Under the pieces are notes generated by a model. The model worked only from the letters and a program-made list of their open reading frames with translations, had not been told where the DNA came from and ran no database searches. A stretch of DNA of 64,000 nt from Blastococcus sp. Marseille-P5729 (lineage in GTDB: Bacteria > Actinomycetota > Actinomycetes > Mycobacteriales > Antricoccaceae). Of this stretch, positions 50,051 to 61,389 are shown in pieces. The stretch lies in assembly GCF_900292035.1 (NCBI RefSeq), contig NZ_OMPO01000001.1:875192-939191 (forward strand), in the 5' to 3' direction. A program made the translations under genes and the position numbers. Each line of letters begins with the position of its first letter. Within the stretch, counting starts at the first letter, position 1.

Positions 50051-51016
50051 ATGCCTGCCCTGACGTCCGCCGCTGCTGCCTACGGTCTCGCCACGATCGC
50101 CGCCGACGAATCCGTGCTCGACACGTGGTTCCCCGCGCCGACACTGGTCGACTCGGCCGAGACGGGGACGACGAGCCCCGAGGCCGGCGACATCCCGAAG
50201 GAGCACGCCGACCTGATCGCGCTCGCCGGAGAGGACGACGCCCGCGGCGTGAGGCAGGTAGTCGTCCACACCCAGATCGGCTCGCTCGCCGACGCTCCGG
50301 CCGACGCGTACGACGCCTACCTGCGGCTACACCTGCTCTCGGTGCGCGTCATCAAACCGCACGAGGCCAACATGGACGGCATCTTCGGCAAGCTCACCAA
50401 CGTGGTGTGGACCAACCACGGCCCGTGCCAGGTGGGCGGCTTCGAAGCGGTGCGCGCGCGGCTGCGTTCCCGTGGACCGGTCACCGTCTACGGGGTCGAC
50501 AAGTTCCCCCGCATGGTCGACTACGTCGTCCCTAGCGGCGTCCGGATCGCGGACGCCGACCGGGTGCGGCTCGGCGCGCACCTGGCCGAGGGCACCACCG
50601 TGATGCACGAGGGTTTCGTGAACTTCAACGCCGGCACGCTCGGCAACGCGATGGTCGAGGGCCGGATCAGCGCCGGCGTCGTCGTCGGGAACGACTCCGA
50701 CATCGGCGGCGGCGCCTCGATCATGGGCACCCTGTCCGGCGGCGGCAAGGAGACCATCACGATCGGCGAGCGCTGCCTGATCGGCGCCAACGGCGGCGTC
50801 GGTATCTCGCTCGGCGACGACTGTGTCGTCGAGGCCGGCTGCTATGTCACCGCTGGCTCGAAGGTCGTCATGCCCGACGGATCGACGAAGAAGGGCTCGG
50901 AGCTGTCCGGGCAGAACGGCATCCTGTTCATCCGTAACAGCGTCACCGGCGCCATCGAAGCCAGGCCGCGCAAGAGCGACGGCGTCGTCCTCAACGAGGC
51001 GCTGCACGCCAACTAG
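50051..51016 (+). CDS. dapD: Tetrahydrodipicolinate N-succinyltransferase (actinobacterial type)
   Basis: 321 residues. Second step-set of lysine/diaminopimelate synthesis. The hexapeptide-repeat left-handed beta helix runs from about residue 165 ([40 protein letters not shown]). The N-terminal domain [20 protein letters not shown] is the actinobacterial DapD type, longer than the E. coli form. Divergent from dapE. Confidence 0.93.
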   Translation: MPALTSAAAAYGLATIAADESVLDTWFPAPTLVDSAETGTTSPEAGDIPKEHADLIALAGEDDARGVRQVVVHTQIGSLADAPADAYDAYLRLHLLSVRVIKPHEANMDGIFGKLTNVVWTNHGPCQVGGFEAVRARLRSRGPVTVYGVDKFPRMVDYVVPSGVRIADADRVRLGAHLAEGTTVMHEGFVNFNAGTLGNAMVEGRISAGVVVGNDSDIGGGASIMGTLSGGGKETITIGERCLIGANGGVGISLGDDCVVEAGCYVTAGSKVVMPDGSTKKGSELSGQNGILFIRNSVTGAIEARPRKSDGVVLNEALHAN

Positions 51017-51031
51017 ATCGCGTTGCGACAG

Positions 51032-51086
51032 CCGTCCGCGGACGGATGCGGCGTCCGGTTGGGAAGTACACGCGCCCGGTTGGGAA
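51032..51086. repeat. Short palindrome and direct repeat after dapD
   Basis: CCGTCCGCGGACGG (51032-51045) is a 14-bp palindrome 16 bp after the dapD stop. CCGGTTGGGAA occurs at 51055 and 51076 (21-bp period). The region lies between convergent genes and may aid termination; nothing else is seen in the 168-bp gap. Confidence 0.5.
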
Positions 51087-51184
51087 CTGCAGCCCGGCCG
51101 GCTGAGCGAGGTTAATCGCCGGCGTGTTCCGCTCCGCGGCAGCTGGGTCCGGACGAGCCCGCCAGGTCGGCTCGACTCAGGCCG

Positions 51185-52006
51185 CTAGCGTTTCAGGTTG
51201 GGCTCACGCTTCTCTACGAAGGCGGCAACCAGCTCGCGATGATCGTCGGTCACGCCGCACTCGAGATGGCGCTGCACCTCGTCGTGCATCGACTGCGCGA
51301 GGTCGACCGTGGGCGCGGCGACGAGGTTCGCCTTCATGCGGGAGAAGCAGCCGCGCGGTCCGTCGGCCAGGGTCTTGGCCAGCTCGAAGGCCTTGGCCTC
51401 GAGCTCGTCGACGCCGACCACCCAGTTCAGCAGGCCGAGCTCGCGCAGCTCGTCGCCGCGTACCCGGTCGTTGAACAGCAGGAGCTGACGCGCCTTCGCC
51501 GGCCCGACCAGCTGGTTCAGCAGCCAGGTCACGCCGTAGTCACCCGACAGTCCGACGCCGCCGAAGGCGGTGGCCATCACGGTCTTCGGAGTACCGACGC
51601 GGACGTCGGCGGCAAGGGCGAAGCCCAGACCGGCCCCGGCAGCGGCGCCGGGGATCGCACCGATCACTGGCTTGGCGTAGCGGTAGATCCGGCCGACCGT
51701 CTCCTCCTGGTTCGTGCGCTGGGCGTCGACGCGGGCCGGGTCGACCTCACCCGAGGGGCCACCCTCGCCGCCCTTCTCGTTGAAGCCCTTCACATCCCCG
51801 CCGGCGCAGAAGGCGCCTCCGGCGCCGGTGATGATAACGGCGCCGACCTCGTCGTCGTCCTCCCAGGCGGCCAGCAGATCGGCCAGGCCGGCCATCATGT
51901 CGTCGGTCATCGCGTTGCGGACATCGGGTCGGTTGAAGGTCAGCGTGCCGACGCCGTCCTTCACCTCGGCGAGCAGGTCGTTGGTGCCGGTCTCGGTCTT
52001 GGCCAT
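51185..52006 (-). CDS. Enoyl-CoA hydratase/isomerase family protein
   Basis: 273 residues from ATG 52004-52006. Crotonase fold: VIITGAGGAFCAGGDVKGFN (oxyanion loop), KPVIGAIPGAAAGAGLGFAL. In place of the two hydratase glutamates, the second loop reads AFGGVGLSGDYGVTWLLNQL, with Asp in DYG, seen in 2-(1,2-epoxy-phenylacetyl)-CoA isomerase-like members. Exact reaction not assignable. Confidence 0.85.
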   Translation of the reverse strand: MAKTETGTNDLLAEVKDGVGTLTFNRPDVRNAMTDDMMAGLADLLAAWEDDDEVGAVIITGAGGAFCAGGDVKGFNEKGGEGGPSGEVDPARVDAQRTNQEETVGRIYRYAKPVIGAIPGAAAGAGLGFALAADVRVGTPKTVMATAFGGVGLSGDYGVTWLLNQLVGPAKARQLLLFNDRVRGDELRELGLLNWVVGVDELEAKAFELAKTLADGPRGCFSRMKANLVAAPTVDLAQSMHDEVQRHLECGVTDDHRELVAAFVEKREPNLKR

Positions 52007-52080
52007 CTGATCATCCCATCGGTACTTCGGTCGGCTAACGATTCCGCCCAGTCTGTCAGAGGACCGCGATCTGCGGGGGG

Positions 52081-53175
52081 TCAGGAGGTGAGGCGGGCGG
52101 CGGCCTGCTCGATGGCGTGGTCGGACGCCGTCAGCGCGACCCGCACGTGAGTGGCGCCAGCCGCGCCGTAGAACGCCCCGGGGGCGACCAGGATCCCCTT
52201 CTCGGCGAGCAGGTCGACGGTCTGCCAGCACGGCTCACCGCGGGTCGCCCAGAGGTAAAGGCCGGCCTCGCTGTGCTCGATCTGGAAACCGGCCTCCAGC
52301 AGCGCGGCCCGCAGCAGCTGACGCCGCTCGCCGTAGACCGTCCGCTGCGCGCGCACGTGTGCGTCGTCGGAGTACGCCGCGATCATCGCCTGCTGCACCG
52401 GGCGCGGCACCAGGAACCCGAGGTGCTTGCGGATCTCGGTGATCCTGGCGATCACCTGCGGGTCACCGGCGATGAACCCACCGCGCAGCCCGGCGAAGTT
52501 CGAGCGCTTGGACAGCGAGTGAACGGCCACCAGGCCGTCGAAGGATCCGTCCCGTACGTCGGGATGCAGCACCGACAGCGGCTTGGCACCCTCCCACGGC
52601 AGGTCGATGTAGCACTCGTCGCTGGCCAGCAGGACGCCGCGGTGCCGCGACTCGGCGACCATCTTGCGCAGGTGCTCGATGCCGAGCACCCGGCCGGTCG
52701 GATTGGACGGCGAGTTGATCCACGTGAGTGCCAGCCGCTGCGGACCAACGCGCGTGTACCCGTCGGAGGCGATGGACTGCGCACCGGCAAACGCCGCCGA
52801 CACGGCGTACGTCGGGTAGGCCAGCTCGGGGATCATCATCGTGTCGCCGACGCCGATTCCAAGGAGGGTCGGCAGGGTTCCGATGATCTCCTTGGTGCCG
52901 ATCACCGGCAGAACGTGCTCCGGAGTGAGATCGGTGATCCCGTACAGCCGCTCGCACGCCTCGACGATGCTCTCGCGGACGCCGGGCAGCCCGATGGTCG
53001 GCGGGTAGCCGGGCGAATCGGCGGCGTCGCGCACAGCCCGCTGCACCACCTTGGGGGTGGGATCGACCGGGGTGCCGACCGACAGGTCGACGATGCCGTC
53101 AGGGTGCGCGCGAGCCTTGTCGCCGTACGGCGCGAGGGTGTCCCACGGGAAGTCCGGGAGGGCGATCTCGCGCAT
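52081..53175 (-). CDS. dapC: Succinyldiaminopimelate transaminase
   Basis: 364 residues from ATG 53173-53175. Class I/II aminotransferase with PLP: TWINSPSNPTGRVLG, ASDECYIDLPWEG, and the Schiff-base Lys in VHSLSKRSNFAGLRGGF. Makes N-succinyl-LL-diaminopimelate. It starts 8 bp after fdxC, the same gene pair as in mycobacteria (Rv1178-Rv1177). Confidence 0.92.
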   Translation of the reverse strand: MREIALPDFPWDTLAPYGDKARAHPDGIVDLSVGTPVDPTPKVVQRAVRDAADSPGYPPTIGLPGVRESIVEACERLYGITDLTPEHVLPVIGTKEIIGTLPTLLGIGVGDTMMIPELAYPTYAVSAAFAGAQSIASDGYTRVGPQRLALTWINSPSNPTGRVLGIEHLRKMVAESRHRGVLLASDECYIDLPWEGAKPLSVLHPDVRDGSFDGLVAVHSLSKRSNFAGLRGGFIAGDPQVIARITEIRKHLGFLVPRPVQQAMIAAYSDDAHVRAQRTVYGERRQLLRAALLEAGFQIEHSEAGLYLWATRGEPCWQTVDLLAEKGILVAPGAFYGAAGATHVRVALTASDHAIEQAAARLTS

Positions 53176-53183
53176 CGCCGCGG

Positions 53184-53504
53184 CTACTCGGCCTGCGGCG
53201 GCAGCGCGGCCACCACGGGGTGGTCGAAGTTCTGCTTGCCGATCTTCGACGCGCCGCCCGGCGAGCCGAGGTCGTTGAAGAACTCGACGTTGACGTCGTA
53301 GTACTGCTTCCACTCCTCGGGGACGTCGTCCTCGTAGTAGATCGCCTCGACCGGACAGACCGGCTCGCAGGCGCCACAGTCGACGCACTCGTCCGGGTGG
53401 ATGTAGAGCATCCGCTCGCCCTCGTAGATGCAGTCGACCGGGCACTCCTCAATGCAGGCCCGATCGAGCACGTCGACACACGGAAGCGCGATCACGTAGG
53501 TCAC
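53184..53504 (-). CDS. fdxC: Ferredoxin (7Fe-8S type)
   Basis: 106 residues, GTG 53502-53504 with AGAGGA. ALPCVDVLDRACIEECPVDC and CVDCGACEPVCPVEAIYYED give the 3Fe-4S and 4Fe-4S ligands; the C-terminal extension to 106 residues is the usual actinobacterial FdxA/FdxC form. An electron carrier, likely co-transcribed with dapC. Confidence 0.93.
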   Translation of the reverse strand: MTYVIALPCVDVLDRACIEECPVDCIYEGERMLYIHPDECVDCGACEPVCPVEAIYYEDDVPEEWKQYYDVNVEFFNDLGSPGGASKIGKQNFDHPVVAALPPQAE

Positions 53505-53559
53505 GATGTTCCTCTCCACGAACGGTGCAGCAATGGCCGAGGCCGGCCACCTCTCGATA

Positions 53560-54072
53560 CTAGTCCGAGGCGCCGCCGGGTCGGGGCCCGGACACCGGGT
53601 GACCAGCGCCTCCTCTGTGGCGGAAGGAGCGTAGGTCGGTCGCAGCGAACGCGGTCCCGACGATCGCGCTCATCGCGCCTGCGGCGAGGAAGGCCAGCCC
53701 GACGGCGCTGGAGTGGCTCACTGTGGGGATCAGCAGGTCACCGCCGGAGCTGGGCGTCGACCCGACGAGGGTGATGATGATGAAGATGACGGCCGGCACG
53801 AATCGCGTCCACCGCCACCCGGTGCCGCGCAGCATCATCCGCGGCAGCATGACATTGGCGACGAGCGGTACCAATGGCGCGACCGGGATGCTCACCCCGC
53901 CGCGAGTCGTCCACGGGATCAGCAGGACGCCGAGCAATGTCACCAGGACCGTGAGGATCGTCCAGACGACGAGGTTTGCCCATCGGGTGATGGTCTCGTC
54001 ATCGTTCTCGGCAGGCGCCACGGAGGTCGGTGGGCCGCTCGGCGCCGGGCCGTCCTGATGCGTCTGATCCAC
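53560..54072 (-). CDS. Hypothetical membrane protein
   Basis: 170 residues with four hydrophobic helices: NLVVWTILTVLVTLLGVLLI, VAPLVPLVANVML, FVPAVIFIIITLVG, and AVGLAFLAAGAMSAIVGTAF, with polar tails. The arrangement resembles the actinobacterial DUF6113 family, but this is only a suggestion. GTG 54070-54072 is set by TACGCT 7 nt upstream. It lies upstream of fdxC on the same strand. Confidence 0.6.
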   Translation of the reverse strand: MDQTHQDGPAPSGPPTSVAPAENDDETITRWANLVVWTILTVLVTLLGVLLIPWTTRGGVSIPVAPLVPLVANVMLPRMMLRGTGWRWTRFVPAVIFIIITLVGSTPSSGGDLLIPTVSHSSAVGLAFLAAGAMSAIVGTAFAATDLRSFRHRGGAGHPVSGPRPGGASD

Positions 54073-54079
54073 GCCCGTC

Positions 54080-54085
54080 AGCGTA
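54080..54085 (-). promoter_or_regulatory. -10 element of the membrane-protein gene
   Basis: TACGCT on the minus strand, 7 nt before GTG 54072. Confidence 0.45.
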
Positions 54086-54247
54086 GGCGATCACCCCGCG
54101 CCGCTGATGCCGCGCCCGGGGCCGCGCGCCGGTCGGCTCGCGGCACCCGAACCCGATCTCGGGGATGCTGCGTGAGATGCGGATCGACGCGCGCAGGATC
54201 ACCAAGCAGATCTCGGCAGGACGACGGGCCGAGGCCGGGTAGGGCGG

Positions 54248-55762
54248 CTATCGGGCTCGCATTGTCCCGTCGGTCAGGAAGCGCTGGTGCCAGGAGAGCG
54301 CCTCGCCCAGCAGGTGCGGGGTGTGGCCACCATGACTCTCGCGCTGGGCCCGCTCGAAGTAGTCGGTGAGCTGCGGCCGGTAGTCGGGGTGGGCGCACTT
54401 CTCGATCACCTTGCGGGCGCGTTGCTTCGGGGACAGCCCCCGAAGATCGGCCACGCCCTGCTCGGTGACGACGACATCGACGTCGTGCTCGGTGTGGTCG
54501 ACGTGCGATGCCATGGGGACGATCGCCGAGATCGCGCCGTCCTTCGCTACCGAGGGGCTGACGAAGATCGACAGGTAGCCGTTGCGGGCAAAGTCGCCGG
54601 ATCCACCGATCCCGTTCTGGATGCGGCTGCCCATGACGTGGGTCGAGTTGACGTTGCCGTAGATGTCGGCCTCGATGAACCCGTTCATGCCGATGACGCC
54701 GAGACGACGGATCACCTCGGGGTGGTTGCTGATCTCCTGCGGACGCAGCACCACCTTGTCGCGGTACTTTGCGGCGTCGTCGGTGAAGCGCTGCACGGCC
54801 TGCTCGCTCAGCGACAGCGCGGTCGCGGAGACGCTCACCAGCTTGCCGGAGTCGATCAGGTCGAGCATGCCGTCCTGGATGACCTCCGTGTATGAGGTCA
54901 GGCCCTCGAACGGGCCGGTTGCGAGGTCGGCGAGCACCGCGTTGGCGACGTTGCCGACGCCGGACTGCAGGGGCAGCAGGTTCGCCGGGACCCGGCCGGC
55001 GGCGACCTCGGCCTCGAACAGCTCGATGACATGGCCGGCGATGCGCTGGGAGATCTCGTCCGGCGCCTTGAACGGGCTGTTGCGGTCGGGCGCGTCGGTC
55101 TCGACGACCGCGATCACCTTCTCCGGCGGGCAGATCAGGTGCGGGACGCCGATCCGGTCCCCTGGATCGATGATCATCACCGGCTTGCGGTGCGGCGGGA
55201 GCGCCGTCCCGTAGTAGACGTCGTGCATCCCGCGCAGCTGCTCGGACTGCCAGGAGTTGACCTCGAGGATCACCTTGTCGGCCAGGTCGAGCCAGGTCTT
55301 GTTGTTGCCGATGGAGGTGCCGGGGATCAGATGCCCCTCCTCGGTGATGCCAGCGACCTCGATCAGCGCGACGTCGAGCCGGCCGAAGAAGCCCTGCCAG
55401 ACCTGCTGGGCCACATGCGAAAGGTGGATGTCCAGGTACTCCATCCGCCCGGCGTTGATCTTCGCCCGGCTGACCGGGTCAGACTGGTAGGGCAGGCGCA
55501 GCTCGACGCCGTCCACCTCAGCCAGCGCGCCGTCGAGCTCGTGGGCGGTCGAGGCACCGGTCCACACGCCGACCTGCATCGGCTCCCCGTTCTGAGCCCT
55601 GTCCATGATGCGGCGGGCCAGGGCCCGCGGAACCGCCTTGGGATAGGCAGATCCGGTGAACCCACTCATCCCGATGTTGTCACCGGGACTGATCAGGGCG
55701 GCGGCCTCGTCGGCGGAGCAGACCTTCTCAGCCAGCTTCTTGTGTCCGATTCGTCCGCGCAC
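54248..55762 (-). CDS. Acetyl-CoA hydrolase / succinyl-CoA:acetate CoA-transferase family
   Basis: 504 residues from GTG 55760-55762 (AGG upstream). Class I CoA transferase: NIGMSGFTGSAYPKAVPRAL, GVGNVANAVLADLATGPFEG, and the catalytic-Glu segment TSYTEVIQDGMLDLIDSG. It moves CoA between succinyl-CoA and acetate, or hydrolyses acetyl-CoA. The residues that decide between them cannot be judged by eye. It precedes the DUF6113-like gene, 175 bp upstream of it; that gap shows only a short open 24-codon piece (M-LREMRIDARRITKQ...) that I would not call. Confidence 0.88.
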   Translation of the reverse strand: MRGRIGHKKLAEKVCSADEAAALISPGDNIGMSGFTGSAYPKAVPRALARRIMDRAQNGEPMQVGVWTGASTAHELDGALAEVDGVELRLPYQSDPVSRAKINAGRMEYLDIHLSHVAQQVWQGFFGRLDVALIEVAGITEEGHLIPGTSIGNNKTWLDLADKVILEVNSWQSEQLRGMHDVYYGTALPPHRKPVMIIDPGDRIGVPHLICPPEKVIAVVETDAPDRNSPFKAPDEISQRIAGHVIELFEAEVAAGRVPANLLPLQSGVGNVANAVLADLATGPFEGLTSYTEVIQDGMLDLIDSGKLVSVSATALSLSEQAVQRFTDDAAKYRDKVVLRPQEISNHPEVIRRLGVIGMNGFIEADIYGNVNSTHVMGSRIQNGIGGSGDFARNGYLSIFVSPSVAKDGAISAIVPMASHVDHTEHDVDVVVTEQGVADLRGLSPKQRARKVIEKCAHPDYRPQLTDYFERAQRESHGGHTPHLLGEALSWHQRFLTDGTMRAR

Positions 55763-55831
55763 GATTCGCCTCACTCCTCCCCTCGGTTCGGCCGCGTCCG
55801 CGGCCATCCACGAACCCTACCGAGAGCTCGG

Positions 55832-57730
<1,899 letters not shown>

Positions 57731-57997
57731 GTAGCTCCTCGAGGTGGTGGCGTCGTCGCTGCGGATCGGTGGGCAACCCCTCAAGGGTAGTGGCGCCCGG
57801 TCCTCCGGCGTGGCCCAGTGTGGTCAACGTCCTGCCGCCGGGCGCAGGTGTAAAGGGGGTGTTCAGTAGGGAGGTCAACAGCCACCGAGAACTGGCCTGC
57901 CGGCCTCTGGTCGGGAATTGTGGAGAGCTACTCGTCCGTTGATCCAATTACGAGCGCTTCCCGACGAAGCGCTGCACCTCCCGAAGGGATGAAATAC

Positions 57998-58597
57998 ATG
58001 ACCGAGAGCATCAACCCGAACACCACCCCTGACCCCACCCAGAAGGCTGCTGAGACCGCGGCCACGACCCCCAGCACGCCGCCCGCCGAGCCGGGGACCA
58101 CGACCTCCGGCACCGCCGGAACCACGACCTCCGCTGCCGGTGGACCCCACGCCGGTGGTCCGGTTCCGGGGACCGAGAAGGCGGTCGACGAGATCAAGGT
58201 CAAGGCCGAGGAGCTGTTCGAGCTGATCAAGAAGAACGCCGGCCCGCTGTTCAGCGACCTGAAGGCGAAGGTCGAGCCGCTGATCGCCGACCTGAAGGAG
58301 AAGGCGCCGCAGTACCTCGACCAGGCGAAGCAGAAGGCTCAGCCACTGATCGACGATGTGTCCGCCAAGCTCGACGAGGTCCGCAACAAGAACGCAGAGC
58401 CGGCCGGCGCCGGGGCGGACGACGTCCAGACCGCCACCCAGACCGTGACCGACCCGGGCGTGTCGACGCCGGGTGAGACCTCGGCCGCCAGCAGCGGTGG
58501 TACCACCAGCTCGGTGACCGATGCGCACCAGCCGGGCACCTCGGTCGACGGGACCCCCGGCACTCCCGGAACCCCCGGTCAGAGCCCGAAGATCTAG
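57998..58597 (+). CDS. Low-complexity amphipathic helical protein
   Basis: 199 residues from ATG 57998 (GAAGGG). Residues 1-60 and 135-199 are Thr/Gly/Pro/Ser/Ala-rich and disordered. The middle (about 63-125) is an amphipathic helix in 11-residue periods: VKAEELFELIKKNAGPLFSD, LKAKVEPLIADLKEKAPQYL. This apolipoprotein-like pattern suggests membrane or lipid-surface binding, or a LEA-like stress role. No family recognised, no signal peptide. Its own terminator follows. Confidence 0.7.
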   Translation: MTESINPNTTPDPTQKAAETAATTPSTPPAEPGTTTSGTAGTTTSAAGGPHAGGPVPGTEKAVDEIKVKAEELFELIKKNAGPLFSDLKAKVEPLIADLKEKAPQYLDQAKQKAQPLIDDVSAKLDEVRNKNAEPAGAGADDVQTATQTVTDPGVSTPGETSAASSGGTTSSVTDAHQPGTSVDGTPGTPGTPGQSPKI

Positions 58598-58614
58598 CCG
58601 GTACTCACCTAAAC

Positions 58615-58648
58615 CCAAGGGCGCTCACCACGCGGTGAGCGCCCTTGG
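58615..58648. terminator. Hairpin terminator
   Basis: Perfect 15-bp stem CCAAGGGCGCTCACC / complement with ACGC loop, 18 bp after the stop at 58597. Confidence 0.85.
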
Positions 58649-58817
58649 CGTGTCGAGAGGCTCAGAACAGCCACGGTCAGCAGCAGCGTCCCGGCCCGGG
58701 CCGTCAGGATGGGGAAAATGCGGGCGATCGGCGTGGAAGGACGGGCGATGCAGGCTCCTTCGTGATCCGGCTCACTCTGTCAGGTGACCTAAATTTCCGG
58801 GTGAAGACCAGTCGCCG

Positions 58818-59435
58818 TCAAGCGTGCTCCCGACACTCCCCCGAGAACACCCGAGCGATCACCTCGTCGACCGCGGCGTGCGCGTCCCGTGGCGCACCCG
58901 CCCGCGATCCCAGCTCCGCGGCGCCCACTACGACCGCCAGCAGCTCGAGCGCCGCACGCTCGGGGTTCACGCCGGGCGGAACCTCGCCGCAGACCAACCC
59001 GTTCCGGATGACGGCGGTCAGTCGGGCGACACTGCGCGCATCGTTCGCGGCGGCCACCTTTCGCAGCTCGGCGTCCCGCACGGCGAGGCCGGCGAACTCC
59101 TGCCGGACCGCACACTCCCGCCGACGACGAGCATCGAGCGGCAGCAGCAGCGCGAGCGCCGCCTGCGCCATGACGCGAATCGGCCGTGCGGTCCGCTCCC
59201 CGTCCTGAACGAGGTCCGCGATTCGGTCGTCAGTGCGCCGGAGAACCTCGACGTACGCGGCGGTGATGAGCTCGCGCTTGGTTGGAAAGTAGTGCTGAAC
59301 CAAACCGACGGACACGCCCGCCTGGCTGGCCACGCGAGCCACCGTGACAGACGAGATCCCCTCGGTGGTAGCGATCCGCAGCGCTGCGTCCACCATTTGC
59401 CGACGACGTTGCTGATGATCTGCGGTGCGCGCCAT
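58818..59435 (-). CDS. TetR-family transcriptional regulator
   Basis: 205 residues. HTH: MVDAALRIATTEGISSVTVA, VASQAGVSVGLVQHYFPTKR. C-terminal domain with LALLLPLDARRRRECAVRQE fits the BetI-like TetR subfamily. TATGGT is 6 nt before ATG 59435. Divergent from a serine hydrolase with repeated operators in the 36-bp gap. Confidence 0.88.
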   Translation of the reverse strand: MARTADHQQRRRQMVDAALRIATTEGISSVTVARVASQAGVSVGLVQHYFPTKRELITAAYVEVLRRTDDRIADLVQDGERTARPIRVMAQAALALLLPLDARRRRECAVRQEFAGLAVRDAELRKVAAANDARSVARLTAVIRNGLVCGEVPPGVNPERAALELLAVVVGAAELGSRAGAPRDAHAAVDEVIARVFSGECREHA

Positions 59436-59441
59436 GGCGAA

Positions 59442-59474
59442 ACCATATCACCGTATGGTATTCATAACCGTATG
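59442..59474. promoter_or_regulatory. Operator/promoter region between tetR and the serine hydrolase
   Basis: ACCATA-N6-TATGGT palindrome (59442-59459) and a direct repeat ACCGTATG (59450-59457 and 59467-59474). TATGGT on the minus strand (59447-59442) is also the -10 of tetR. The second repeat covers the hydrolase start codon, so the regulator could block both promoters. Confidence 0.65.
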
Positions 59475-60791
59475 AGCGTTCAATTTTGGATACGCGCAGC
59501 CGCGGCCATGACGGCGATCGGGATCACCGCGCTGGGGTCCCCCGCGCACGCAAACTCCATCGACGGGTCGTTCAGCGACCTCGCAGCGCAGGCCGGCGCT
59601 CCCGGAGGGGCGATCGCCTACATCGAGGACGGCGTAGTGGAGCGCACCGAGACGTTCGGGAGCACGGGAGACGGAGAGCCGGTCCAGGCCACAACGCAGA
59701 TGCTGTGGGGATCGACCTCGAAGTCAGTCGCTGCTGCAGTCGCGGTGCGACTTCACGAGGGTGGCGTCCTCGACCTCGATGCACCGGTGAGTAGCTATCT
59801 CGACGGCGGTCCGGACGTCCCGGTGCGCTCCCTGCTGAACCACACCTCAGGGATGCCTTTCGGCGCGGCCGATCTCGACGTCACGCGTCCGGGGACGACG
59901 GCCGTCGAGGTAGCGGTCGGTCTCGACCCGGAGCTGGACGCCGCCGGGGAGCATCGATACTCCAGCCTTGGGTATCTGTATCTCCAGGCGGCCATCGAGG
60001 CGGCTACCGGCAAGCCCTATGCCGATTCGTTGGCCGGTGTTGCCCCCGGCGCGGGCGCGACGGCGGAGGACTGCTCCGGCGTGGCCGCCGGCCATCGGCT
60101 CGCCGGACCGTTCGCCGTGACCGCCGGGATCGGCTACGACGGCGCGGGAGCGACGTACGGCTACACCTGCGGCAGCGTCGAGGATCTGGCGGCCTTCGCA
60201 GTGGCGCAGTTGGGCGGCGAGAAAGCGACGTTCGATGCCCAGATCGCCGAGCCGGTCGAGACCGGTCGGTCGGACACCCGCTACGGACTCGGCTGGCGGG
60301 TCACCTCCGAACCGGATGAACGCACGACGGTCTGGCACACCGGGACGGTGCCGGGGTATTTCTCCGCCATCTATCTGGATCCCGAAACGGGGGACGGTGC
60401 CGTCGTCCTGCTCAACGCATCGGGCTTCCTGCACGAGGAGGCGCTCGCCGCCGCGACCCGGGCCGCGTACGACCAGGCGACGGGCCGCGACCAGACGCAG
60501 ATCCCCTCGGCCTGGATGGCCAGCGCGATACCCGTGGGCTTGCTGGCGCTCGCCGCGATCGCGGCCGTGGCGCTGATCCGCGGTCGACCCGGCGGACGCC
60601 GGGCGGTCGTCGTGTGGGCGGCTCTGGCCGGCCTGGTGGCGATTGCCACCCTGGTCGTCGCCCCGATGCTGATGGGAGTACCCCTGCGCTACTTCTGGCT
60701 GTGGGAGCCGGCGCTGGTCGTCGGGGCCGGCGTACTGCTCGCGACACTGACCGGAGGCTTGACGTCGTCGATCGTGCGACTGCGAAGATGA
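59472..60791 (+). CDS. Serine hydrolase, beta-lactamase/penicillin-binding type, with membrane tail
   Basis: 439 residues. Signal-like N-terminus, then the serine beta-lactamase fold: Ser81-x-x-Lys84 in GSTSKS, tyrosine in HRYSSLGY, and HTG in WHTGTVPGYFS. The C-terminal third (about residues 345-430) has three hydrophobic helices, so the enzyme faces outside. Acts on a peptide or ester; substrate unknown. Probably repressed by the divergent TetR. Confidence 0.85.
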   Translation: MSVQFWIRAAAAMTAIGITALGSPAHANSIDGSFSDLAAQAGAPGGAIAYIEDGVVERTETFGSTGDGEPVQATTQMLWGSTSKSVAAAVAVRLHEGGVLDLDAPVSSYLDGGPDVPVRSLLNHTSGMPFGAADLDVTRPGTTAVEVAVGLDPELDAAGEHRYSSLGYLYLQAAIEAATGKPYADSLAGVAPGAGATAEDCSGVAAGHRLAGPFAVTAGIGYDGAGATYGYTCGSVEDLAAFAVAQLGGEKATFDAQIAEPVETGRSDTRYGLGWRVTSEPDERTTVWHTGTVPGYFSAIYLDPETGDGAVVLLNASGFLHEEALAAATRAAYDQATGRDQTQIPSAWMASAIPVGLLALAAIAAVALIRGRPGGRRAVVVWAALAGLVAIATLVVAPMLMGVPLRYFWLWEPALVVGAGVLLATLTGGLTSSIVRLRR

Positions 60792-60795
60792 GGAC

Positions 60796-61389
60796 ATGGG
60801 TCATCTCCACAGCGGGGCGCCCCCAGCCACGCGCACGGCGACGGGCACGACCACGCCCACCCGGCTGCGAACGACCACGGTCGCGGGGGTGCGCACGAGG
60901 ACGCCCACGCGCCCGCGCACGATCACGGTCACGTCGGCTCCGCTCGGGCGCGGGCATGGCACCGCGTGCAGGACTTCTTCGGCGGGCACTCGCGCGATCA
61001 CGCCGACCAGATCGACGACGCTCTCGAAGCCAACGCCGCGAGCCGACGGCTTCGCCAGCCTAGCCGTGCTGCTCGGCGCGGGAGGCGCCGCGATCGGCTG
61101 GGAGTGGGCCGCCCCCGAGGTCGTCGAGTCCGCGCGCCAGGCCCTGACGGACGTCGAAGGGCTCGAGACCCTGGACTCGCTTCGCGCGCGGTGGGTCGGA
61201 CACCGGTTGCACGCCGAGGCAGAGATCTCGGTCGACCCGCAGACCACGCTCGCGCAGGCGCACGAGATCGCGCACTACGCCGGGGCGCACCTGATGCACT
61301 ACGTCCACCATCTCGGCAACGCGACGATCCACGTCGGTCCGGCCGGCGTCCAGGAATCTGCGACGCAGCGAGGAGGGCTGCGGCGATGA
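60796..61389 (+). pseudogene. Gutted cation-diffusion-facilitator (zinc exporter) gene
   Basis: The start (60796) is followed after a +1 shift by a His-rich N-terminus (SHAHGDGHDHAHPAANDHGR) and HSRDHADQIDDALEANAA in frame 2; then the frame returns to ADGFASLAVLLGAGGAAIGW and the cytoplasmic domain (VEGLETLDSLRARWVGHRLH). The membrane helices between them, about 150 codons by comparison with the family, are missing, and the last helix is also shortened. Not functional. It overlaps the hydrolase start (ATGA). Confidence 0.8.
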
